From Arthrobacter sp. (GTDB taxonomy: Bacteria; Actinomycetota; Actinomycetes; Actinomycetales; Micrococcaceae), in contig NZ_JAUNVV010000018.1 in assembly GCF_030540645.1 (NCBI RefSeq), positions 1-39,575 of the forward strand: a DNA stretch of 39,575 nt, given 5' to 3'. The position numbers and the translations under genes are program-made. Below are positions 32,837-39,575 of the stretch, piece by piece (positions within the stretch are counted from its first letter, which is position 1; each line of letters starts with the position of its first letter). The notes beneath the pieces are model-generated. The model was given only the letters and a program-made list of their open reading frames with translations, ran no database searches and was not told where the DNA came from.

Positions 32837-33838
32837 TCAGTGCTGGTAGTACTCCGCCAGGCGGGCCAGGCCCTGATCAAGGCTCACCGCCGGCTTCCAG
32901 TCCAGAACTGCCTGTGTGTGTCGCTGATCGAACCAGTGGGCGGTGGAAAGTTGTTCAGCCAGGAAACGGGTCATGGGGGGCTCATCGTGGACCCAGCCGC
33001 GCGTTCCTGCCGCGGTCCAGACTTTTTCAATGGCGGTGCCTGCGCCACGGGCCAGCCAGCCGGGCACCGAATACGCCGGAGCGGGAACTCCAGCGGCAGC
33101 GCAGATGCCGGCAATGAGCTCACCCACCGGGCGTGGCTCACCGTTGGTCACTACCAGTGCCTGGCCGTGGGCGTAGTCCATGCGCTCCAATCCGCGCACA
33201 ATCGCCTCGGCCGCATTGTCAACGTAGGTGGTGTCAATCAGGGCGCGGCCGCCGTCCAACAAGGGCAGTCTGCCTGCCCGGGAGCGTTCGACGATGCGTT
33301 CCACCAGTTGCGTATCTCCTGGCCCCCACACCACGTGCGGGCGGATGGCCGTGACCCGGAACGTAGGGGAGTCCTGGGCAAGCGCAATCTCCTCAGCCGC
33401 AGCCTTGGAGCGGGCGTAATGGCCGCGGGCGAAGTCAGGGCTGGCCGTCCCGGCCCCGGCACCGACAATCGAGGATCCCAGGTGGGCCACTGAGGGGGAG
33501 GAAACAAACACAAAGTCGCGAACGCCGGCACGCCGTGCAGCGGTGAGGAGCTGTCGGGTACCCACGATGTTGGTGGCCACAAAATCGCTCCACTCGCCCG
33601 TGAAAGACACTTTGGCAGCGAGGTGGATGACGGCGTCGACGCCGTGGACGGCCCGCGCTGCAATGTCTGGATCGGCCATGGACCCCTGCATGGAGTCCCA
33701 GTCCTGCTGCACGGCACGGCGCTGGAGCGTGAGCACGGAGTGGCCGCGGTCGTGCAGCAGCTGGGCCACCGCCTTGCCCAGCAGACCGCTGGCACCGGTG
33801 ACAAGGATTCGCCTCCCCGTGGCCTCTGCGCCGCTCAC
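32837..33838 (-). CDS. oleD: OleD: NAD(P)H-dependent 2-alkyl-3-ketoacid reductase
   Basis: OleD reduces the 2-alkyl-3-keto acid made by OleA to the beta-hydroxy acid in long-chain olefin synthesis. The 333-residue protein is an extended SDR (3-beta-HSD-like) with TGASGLLGKAV at the N-terminus, HLAAKVSF and the catalytic HYARSK (YxxxK). GTG 33838 overlaps the oleBC stop (GTGA), so it is translated with it. The gene order oleA-oleBC-oleD matches the known Micrococcus/Arthrobacter clusters. Assignment rests on the neighbours as well as on fold. Confidence 0.88.
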   Translation of the reverse strand: MSGAEATGRRILVTGASGLLGKAVAQLLHDRGHSVLTLQRRAVQQDWDSMQGSMADPDIAARAVHGVDAVIHLAAKVSFTGEWSDFVATNIVGTRQLLTAARRAGVRDFVFVSSPSVAHLGSSIVGAGAGTASPDFARGHYARSKAAAEEIALAQDSPTFRVTAIRPHVVWGPGDTQLVERIVERSRAGRLPLLDGGRALIDTTYVDNAAEAIVRGLERMDYAHGQALVVTNGEPRPVGELIAGICAAAGVPAPAYSVPGWLARGAGTAIEKVWTAAGTRGWVHDEPPMTRFLAEQLSTAHWFDQRHTQAVLDWKPAVSLDQGLARLAEYYQH

Positions 33839-36510
33839 GGGCGGCCCGGTTTCCCGCCGGACAGCATGCGCGCGGCCCACCTGGACAACTTGGCACGGTC
33901 AATCTTGGAATTGTGCCGCACATCCACCGGCATGGCGTCGATGGCCACTACGGCAGCCAGCGACAACCCGGTTTTCTTGGCCGCGGCACGAACAGCAGCC
34001 GCCAGCGAGGCAGGAGCCAATCCGGCACTTCGCACCGGCGGAACCGTCTCCACGATGGCCACTGCAGACTGGGTTCCGGCAGGACCCACTCCCACGACGG
34101 CAGCCCTGGCCACGTCACCGAGAAGCTCGATGGCCTGCTCAGCAGCGACAGGTGTGCGCACGCCGTCGGCGGTGCACAGAATATGTTCCATCCGGCCCTC
34201 GACCCACAACCTGCCCTCGGCATCCAGATGGCCAATGTCGCCGCTGCGGTGCCAGCCGTCAATGGAGGTGCTGTGCTGTTCGGTGATCCAGAGGCGGTCA
34301 TAGCGTGCCTTGACGTGCGGGGCGCGCACCAAAATCTCACCACTGACTTCCGCCTCGGTGGTGGGCTCCGGGCGGACCGTACCGTCGTCGTTGATGGGGG
34401 CAATGGACACACTCGCCCCGCTGACGGGCGTGCCCACGCATACCCCGTTGCCGGCACCGGCGGCGCTGATCCCGGCCAGGTCGATGTCCGTCACCGGCAG
34501 CGCCTCCGTCATGCCGTAAGGGGTGTGCAGGGCGGCGTTGGGGGCCAGCTCCTGCACTTGGTGCAACAGCTGTTCTGCCAGCGGCGCACCGGCGGAAAGG
34601 ACAAGTTCGACGGCGGTGAGCGCCTTGCGCTGCGCCGGTGAAAGTCCCGCAGCGGTCGCCACCACGTTGACCAGGGCAGCAGGGGAGGCAAAAACCACCG
34701 TCGCGTCAATGGCAGCGGCCGCGTTGGCCAGGGCCTGGGCCGTGAGGGTGCTCGGTGCAGTGACATCCATGTCGGGAGTGACGGTGGTGGCACCCAGCGC
34801 CGGGCCGAGCAGTGCGAAGGGCGCAAAGCCGGCCACAAGTGCCGTGCCGGCCTTGAGTGAGTACGTGGCCTTGAGCGTGTCCCGCATGGCGGCCAGGCGG
34901 CGGTGGGTGTAGACAACACCCTTTGCCGGTCCTGTGGAGCCGGAAGTGAAAAGCACGGCTGCGTCACTGTCGGGATCCGGCGCTGTGAAGGCGTGGCGGT
35001 TTCCGGCGAGATGTTGGGCCCGGCCGTTGGCCATGAGTTCTGGAATGGTCGCGCTCACGTTGAGCAGCTTCTTGCTCGCCGACGCCGTTGAAGCGTTAAA
35101 GTCCTCGGCCGCAATTTTGATGCCCGGCCAGTTGTACAAGCGTGCACCGGCAAGTGCCTTGTTGATACCTATCAAGTAGTCCGGCCCGGCGCCCTTGATG
35201 GCCCGGCCCAGGCCGCTGGTGCCCAAACCTGCATCTGCCACCACGATGATGGCGCCCAAGCGCAGGCAGGCGTAGATCAAGGTCGTCAGTTTGATGCCCG
35301 GCGGCACCAATAAACTGATCCGGTCTCCTGATCTGACGCCCAGCTCGCGCAGTCCTGCAGCGAGGTCGTCAACGTCGCGGGCCAGTTCGGCCCAGCTCAG
35401 TGTCCAGGAAGTACTTGCAGTAGCGTCCGGCAGCATGTCCACGACTGCAACGGACGTGTCCGTGCGGCGGGAGTCCAGTTCGGACAGCATGGGGACGTAA
35501 TCTTGCTGAACTCGATCAGCAGTTTCGCCGGTTGTGCGTGCCGAAACCCGCTGGGCCAGCCAGGCAAAAGTGGGGACGGCGATGTCCCTGTCTTCTTGGA
35601 CCAGGTGGCTGGCGCCTTCAAAGCGGTGCACGTCGGCCTGCGGCATGCGGGTGAGCAGATCACGCAGGTACCGGTCGGAAAACACGGGATCCTTGGGACC
35701 CCAGAACATCAGCACCGGAACTTCCAGTGTTGAAATGTCCGTGGACACGGCGTCCAAGGCAGCCCAGGAAGGGTGCGATTCGGTGGCGGGAATGTCGGCC
35801 ACGAAGTTGCCCACCCCGGAACGTCGGGAGGCGTGGGCATAGGGAGCCATGAAAGCTGCGCGGACGTCGTCGCTCAAGGCGGGCTGGGCGAGACCATGCG
35901 TGATGGACAAAAAGGCGGGGGTCGCCGTCGTGCCCCAGGAGTGCACTGCGGGGTGCAGGGCAAGCTTTAGTGCCGGTGGCAGCGAGAAACCGGCGGGGTG
36001 GACGGCAGTATTGGTCAGCACCACACCGGCAAGCAGCTCGCGGTGACGGGTGGCCCAGCCCAGGGAGATTACGCCGCCCCAGTCGTGCCCCACGCTGACC
36101 ACGGGGCCACTGAGTTCCAGTGCGTCGCTGAGGTCGCCCAAGTCGGTGATGCGGTCGGCCAAGCGGCGGAACGTTCCCGTGCGCTCGGAGAACCCCATGT
36201 CCAGCTGGTCTACGGCGACAACGCGCCAGGGGCCGCCTGCGGCGAGGGTGGCGGGGGAGGTGGCCTCGGCCAGCAGTGTGCGCCATAAATACGACCACGT
36301 CGGGTTGCCGTGTACGCAGAACAAGGTGCCCACGGGCTCCATGCCGGTGGCGGCGACGTCTTGCGCGTTGTCCAGCAGATGCCATTCGCGGCGGGTGCCG
36401 GGGGCGTCGACGGCGGCTGTGGAGGGGACCGAAAGCATGCGGCGCCAACGGGCCTTGACGCCGGGCCACGGATCGGGGAATTCAGTTGCGGGCAAGGAAA
36501 CGCCTACCAC
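33835..36510 (-). CDS. oleBC: OleBC: fused beta-lactone decarboxylase and beta-lactone synthetase
   Basis: An 891-residue fusion. Residues 1-320 are the OleB alpha/beta hydrolase of the haloalkane-dehalogenase type, with the nucleophile Asp143 in GHDWGG and HGNPTW as oxyanion region. Residues about 340-891 are OleC, an AMP-ligase-fold beta-lactone synthetase: P-loop LFTSGSTGPAKG near 520, YGMTEA near 665, SGDIGHLD near 757, and a late Lys in NSKIDRAKL. OleC converts the beta-hydroxy acid to a beta-lactone, OleB then decarboxylates it to the alkene. The GTG at 36510 overlaps the oleA stop by 7 nt and follows GGAG. The order B then C within one chain is known in actinobacteria. Confidence 0.92.
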   Translation of the reverse strand: MVGVSLPATEFPDPWPGVKARWRRMLSVPSTAAVDAPGTRREWHLLDNAQDVAATGMEPVGTLFCVHGNPTWSYLWRTLLAEATSPATLAAGGPWRVVAVDQLDMGFSERTGTFRRLADRITDLGDLSDALELSGPVVSVGHDWGGVISLGWATRHRELLAGVVLTNTAVHPAGFSLPPALKLALHPAVHSWGTTATPAFLSITHGLAQPALSDDVRAAFMAPYAHASRRSGVGNFVADIPATESHPSWAALDAVSTDISTLEVPVLMFWGPKDPVFSDRYLRDLLTRMPQADVHRFEGASHLVQEDRDIAVPTFAWLAQRVSARTTGETADRVQQDYVPMLSELDSRRTDTSVAVVDMLPDATASTSWTLSWAELARDVDDLAAGLRELGVRSGDRISLLVPPGIKLTTLIYACLRLGAIIVVADAGLGTSGLGRAIKGAGPDYLIGINKALAGARLYNWPGIKIAAEDFNASTASASKKLLNVSATIPELMANGRAQHLAGNRHAFTAPDPDSDAAVLFTSGSTGPAKGVVYTHRRLAAMRDTLKATYSLKAGTALVAGFAPFALLGPALGATTVTPDMDVTAPSTLTAQALANAAAAIDATVVFASPAALVNVVATAAGLSPAQRKALTAVELVLSAGAPLAEQLLHQVQELAPNAALHTPYGMTEALPVTDIDLAGISAAGAGNGVCVGTPVSGASVSIAPINDDGTVRPEPTTEAEVSGEILVRAPHVKARYDRLWITEQHSTSIDGWHRSGDIGHLDAEGRLWVEGRMEHILCTADGVRTPVAAEQAIELLGDVARAAVVGVGPAGTQSAVAIVETVPPVRSAGLAPASLAAAVRAAAKKTGLSLAAVVAIDAMPVDVRHNSKIDRAKLSRWAARMLSGGKPGRP

Positions 36511-37529
36511 TGAATCTCCATCATCGTCGTGTTGAGTCCGGAACCCACACCCATGCACAGCACGCGGTCGCCGGTGGAGAGTGTTTGGGATTCTTGCGCC
36601 AGGGTCATCGGCAGCGAAGCCGGGCCCACATTGCCCCACTTGGGGAACGTCATGGGCACCTTGGAACGGACCAGGTTCACGGCCTTGATGATGGCGTTCG
36701 TGTAGGAATTGGAGACCTGGTGGGTGACGTAGCGGTCCATGGCCCGCCAGTCCCAGCCGTCGCCGTGGGCTTCGTGCCAGGCGTCGGTGACAAGCTTCAA
36801 GCCGTTGTCCAGCAGGCCCTTGGTGTCGGTGAACATGCCGTCGGGGCCGCCCACGCACAGTTCGTGGTGCTGGGTGCCGGCGCGTGAGACGCCGCCCAGG
36901 ATGCGGTGGCCGGCTGGGTGCATGTCTGCCGGGCCGATGACGGCGGCGGCCGCGCCGGAGCCCAGCGTCAGGGTGGCGAACTCGCGCAGGTAGTCATCGC
37001 GCGTGGAAGTTTCAGCATTCAGGCGTTTGAAGGTCGTCTCCTGCGTGGCCTGGGCGTCTTCACCCGCCACAATGAGCGCGTACTTGATCTGGCCCGAATC
37101 AATCATGTTCGCGGCCAAGGTCATTCCGTTGACAAAGCCCAGGCATGCGTTGGCCACGTCAAAGTTCATTGCCGAGGACGGCAGCCCCAGCCCGTTGTGG
37201 ACCTTCACGGCCACCGAGGGCTCCAAGTTGCGGCGGGTCACGGAAGTATTGATCAGCAAGCCCACCTGCGAGGCCTCGATGCCGGATTCGGCCAGGGCCT
37301 TGGCACCGGCCTCAATGGCGGCGTCGTCAAAGGAGGTGCCCTCCGCCCACCAGCGTCGTTCCTCGACACCGGCAACACGCTCAAGCAGTCGCTTGGACAG
37401 GCGCAGTCGCTTCAGGCTCGGGGCCAGGCGCGTGTCAAAGTCGCTTGACTTGACAACTACTGGAGCCTCAACGCTGGAAACGGCGAGCAAGGCGGTGTTG
37501 TGGTGTCGAAACGTGGCATTGCCGATCAA
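36504..37529 (-). CDS. oleA: OleA: thiolase-fold fatty acyl-CoA condensing enzyme
   Basis: OleA condenses two acyl-CoAs by non-decarboxylative Claisen reaction to a 2-alkyl-3-keto acid, the entry to long-chain olefins. The 341-residue thiolase-fold protein has the catalytic Cys129 in NACLGF, His270 in VTHQVSNSY and Asn300 in GNVGPASLP; Glu103 in NLEPSVAV fits the active-site Glu of known OleA enzymes. The TTG at 37529 was chosen because it follows AAAAGG and gives the N-terminus (IGNATFRHHNTALL) of Micrococcus-type OleA; longer upstream frames lack a motif. It is the first gene of the oleA-oleBC-oleD operon and divergent from smc. Confidence 0.92.
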   Translation of the reverse strand: MIGNATFRHHNTALLAVSSVEAPVVVKSSDFDTRLAPSLKRLRLSKRLLERVAGVEERRWWAEGTSFDDAAIEAGAKALAESGIEASQVGLLINTSVTRRNLEPSVAVKVHNGLGLPSSAMNFDVANACLGFVNGMTLAANMIDSGQIKYALIVAGEDAQATQETTFKRLNAETSTRDDYLREFATLTLGSGAAAAVIGPADMHPAGHRILGGVSRAGTQHHELCVGGPDGMFTDTKGLLDNGLKLVTDAWHEAHGDGWDWRAMDRYVTHQVSNSYTNAIIKAVNLVRSKVPMTFPKWGNVGPASLPMTLAQESQTLSTGDRVLCMGVGSGLNTTMMEIQW

Positions 37530-37677
37530 GTTCCAGCCTTTTTCTTGAGATATATGCGGTGTTAGGGCCACCGGAAAACCAGTGAGGCCGAGTTGATTGC
37601 GGGGACACTGCGCCGACTTGGCTCGCGCAGGCCCTCGTGGTTCAATGCGGCCCACCCTTAACTATGCACCTTTGAAG

Positions 37678-37723
37678 GTGTTCATGCACATACGCGTTGA
37701 TGTATACACGCCGTGTTCACGCA
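37678..37723. repeat. Direct repeats in the oleA-smc intergenic region
   Basis: GTGTTCATGCA at 37678-37688 recurs as GTGTTCACGCA at 37713-37723, one mismatch, 35 bp apart. Next to the first copy is the dyad CACCTT-TG-AAGGTG (37667-37680). The 272-nt gap carries the promoters of both oleA and smc, so these may be regulator sites. No function is demonstrated. Confidence 0.4.
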
Positions 37724-37801
37724 TGAGCGCCCGGGTGCGATGAGCTATTTCACGGTAGATTATCATCTGAGAAACGTCGCCTTGCAGGAGAAGAAAACAG
37801 T

Positions 37802-39575
37802 TTGCATCTAAAAAGTCTTTCCGTGCGCGGGTTCAAGTCCTTCGCCTCGGCCACCACCTTCGACTTTGAACCAGGTGTGACAGCCGTTGTTGGGCCCAAC
37901 GGTTCGGGTAAGTCAAACGTGGTGGATGCCCTGGCCTGGGTCATGGGCGAACAAGGTGCCAAGACCCTGCGCGGGGGCAAAATGGAGGACGTCATCTTTG
38001 CCGGGACGTCCGGTCGTCCGCCGCTGGGGCGCGCCCACGTGGCCCTGACCATTGACAACGCCGACGGCGCCCTGCCGATCGACTATGCCGAAGTCACCAT
38101 TTCACGCACCTTGTTCCGTGCCGGAGGCTCCGAGTACGCCATCAACGGCACCTCTTGCCGGCTCCTTGACATCCAAGAGCTGCTTTCCGATTCCGGCTTG
38201 GGCCGGGAAATGCATGTCATTGTTGGCCAGGGCCAGTTGGACAAGGTACTGCACGCCACGCCGGAGGACCGGCGCGGCTTTATCGAAGAAGCCGCCGGCA
38301 TCCTCAAGCACCGCCGCCGCAAGGAAAAGACCTTACGTAAGCTCGAGGCCATGTCAGCGAACCTGGCCCGACTCAGCGACCTCACCGGCGAGATCCGCCG
38401 CCAGCTGACACCACTGGGAAAACAAGCTGCCGTGGCCAGGCGGGCTCAAAGCGTGCAATTCGACCTGCGCGACGCCAAGGCCCGGCTGCTGGCCGATGAC
38501 ATTGTGCAGTTGCGCAACGCCGTGGACAAGGATGCCGCTGCCGAACTGGCCTTGAAAACCCGGCGCCAGGAAGTGGAAAAGCGCCTGCAGAGCAACCGGG
38601 AACACCAGGCCGCTTTTGAACAGCAGGCCGCTGCAGCCGCGCCCGTACTGAACGCTGCCCGGGACAATTGGTACCAGCTGTGCGCCACCCGCGAGCAACT
38701 GCGGTCCCTGGGCACCCTTGCCGCCGAACGCCAGCGCCACCTGGGCAGCACCGACGCCGTCGCGGACCCCAACCGCGACCCTGACAAGCTGGCCGGACAG
38801 GCTGCCCGGCTGCGCAGCGAAGAGGCGGAGCTGGACCTTGCCTTGGAGGAGCGGCGCTACGGCCTCGAAACAGCCATGGAGATCAAGGACGACGCCGAGA
38901 CGGCCGTCCGCTCGGAGGAGACGCGGGTGCGCGAGCTGCTGCGTGCCACGGCGGACAGGCGCGAGTCGCTGGCCCGCCTCGCCGGGAAAGTGGCTGCGGC
39001 ACGGAGTCGGGTCGAGTCGGCCGAAGCGGAAATCGGCCGCCTGCACCACAACAAGGCCGACGGTGCCGCACGCCATAGTGCCGCAGCTGAGGAATTTGCT
39101 GCCCTGGAATCCCAGGTTGCCGGCGTGGAAGCAGGCGAGGAGCGCCTTGACGCCGAGTACGAGTCCGCCGCCGCAGCCCTCGCCGCCGTCGATGAACAGA
39201 TCAAGGCCAACAACGCCGCGCAGCTCGCCGTGGACCGCGAACGCGATTCCCTCACCGCCCGCCGGGACGCCCTCGCCGTTGGCCTGCTGCGCAAGGACGC
39301 CAGCGCGCACCTGCTGGCCGCCCGCCCCGAAGGCGTCATGGCGGCAATGGCTGAACTGCTGAGCGTGGTCCCGGGCCACGAAACCGCCATCGCTGCAGCG
39401 TTGGGCTCCATCGCCGAAGGGGTGGCGGTCAGTGACGCGGCAGCGGCCGTTCAGGCCCTTGAACTGATCAAGGCGGACGACGGCGGACGCGTCACGCTTG
39501 TGCTTGCCGCCAGCCCTGCGCACGCTGGAACTGCGCCTGGCTCAAACAGCGCAGGTGCTGACGGCGCCGGTGCTC
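37802..39575 (+). CDS. smc: Chromosome segregation protein SMC (5' part, cut by window edge)
   Basis: SMC forms ring-shaped ATPase complexes with ScpA and ScpB that organise and segregate the chromosome. The visible 591 codons start at TTG 37802, following AGGAG at 37786-37790, with LHLKSLSVRGFKSFAS. The Walker A GPNGSGKSN is near residue 32, and QGQLDKVL and the RRGFIEEAAGI segment follow. Residues from about 170 to 500 are coiled coil. The last 70 residues (PEGVMAAMAELLSVV and on) begin the hinge domain, so the second coiled coil and C-terminal head lie beyond the window. The TTG start is likely, since no ATG precedes it in frame. Confidence 0.95.
   Translation, partial: MHLKSLSVRGFKSFASATTFDFEPGVTAVVGPNGSGKSNVVDALAWVMGEQGAKTLRGGKMEDVIFAGTSGRPPLGRAHVALTIDNADGALPIDYAEVTISRTLFRAGGSEYAINGTSCRLLDIQELLSDSGLGREMHVIVGQGQLDKVLHATPEDRRGFIEEAAGILKHRRRKEKTLRKLEAMSANLARLSDLTGEIRRQLTPLGKQAAVARRAQSVQFDLRDAKARLLADDIVQLRNAVDKDAAAELALKTRRQEVEKRLQSNREHQAAFEQQAAAAAPVLNAARDNWYQLCATREQLRSLGTLAAERQRHLGSTDAVADPNRDPDKLAGQAARLRSEEAELDLALEERRYGLETAMEIKDDAETAVRSEETRVRELLRATADRRESLARLAGKVAAARSRVESAEAEIGRLHHNKADGAARHSAAAEEFAALESQVAGVEAGEERLDAEYESAAAALAAVDEQIKANNAAQLAVDRERDSLTARRDALAVGLLRKDASAHLLAARPEGVMAAMAELLSVVPGHETAIAAALGSIAEGVAVSDAAAAVQALELIKADDGGRVTLVLAASPAHAGTAPGSNSAGADGAGA

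Noticed and set aside
37802-37860. GGTTCAAGTCC sequence near the smc start as a tRNA T-arm
   Set aside because: It is coding sequence for the conserved RGFKSF segment of SMC, and no tRNA-like stems surround it.

Overview
The window reads as high-GC actinobacterial DNA, most likely from Arthrobacter sensu lato or a close Micrococcaceae relative. This rests on protein sequence style (Ala-rich, frequent GTG/TTG starts, many 1-11 nt gene overlaps), on the conserved gene order, and on an oleA-oleBC-oleD cluster with a fused oleBC gene as known in Micrococcus and Arthrobacter. No rRNA, tRNA, CRISPR array, insertion sequence or phage gene was recognised.

The backbone is a set of housekeeping genes on the + strand: murA-plsC-gpsA-ddl (peptidoglycan precursors and phospholipid synthesis), thiL-DAK2-recG-rsmD (thiamine diphosphate, a DhaL-type kinase protein, DNA repair, 16S rRNA methylation), coaD, the yceD/DUF177-rpmF-rnc-mutM block (ribosomal protein L32, RNase III, formamidopyrimidine glycosylase), and the first third of smc at the right edge. 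Between these blocks sit accessory genes.

Region by region: 1-871 holds the incomplete 3' part of a minus-strand AbiEi-like/DUF559 protein, and 872-1187 is non-coding with a perfect 17-bp inverted repeat. 1188-5640 is the murA operon. 5653-7051 is a CPBP membrane protease divergent from a TetR repressor, with two identical 16-bp palindromes between them. 7181-10173 is a LuxR-type response regulator, a sensor kinase and an overlapping kinase-like membrane protein without kinase motifs; a doubtful small secreted ORF follows. 10611-14136 carries a methyltransferase, a DUF3515 lipoprotein and an isolated urocanate hydratase. 14205-19036 is thiL-DAK2-recG-rsmD. 19173-20802 is a flotillin with a very short NfeD-like partner. 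20836-23487 has an isochorismatase-fold protein lacking all three catalytic residues, a Gfo/Idh/MocA oxidoreductase and an MmpS-like lipoprotein, closed by a strong hairpin terminator. 23644-26497 is a minus-strand operon (SDR, aminotransferase, spermidine-synthase-like protein). 26602-31522 is coaD, a secreted trypsin-like lipoprotein and the yceD-rpmF-rnc-mutM block. 31657-32625 is a second AbiEi-like/DUF559 protein. 32837-37529 is the long-chain olefin cluster oleA-oleBC-oleD, divergent from smc.

The best-supported complete pathway is head-to-head olefin synthesis: OleA condenses two fatty acyl-CoAs, OleD reduces the beta-keto acid, OleC forms a beta-lactone and OleB decarboxylates it to the alkene. 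The more unusual signals are the isochorismatase-fold pseudoenzyme, the paired kinase and pseudo-kinase, the two TetR operators, the two separate nuclease-like AbiEi proteins, an apparent AUU start for the DUF177 gene, and several exact palindromes in promoter regions. All calls come from reading the sequence; no database search was run.
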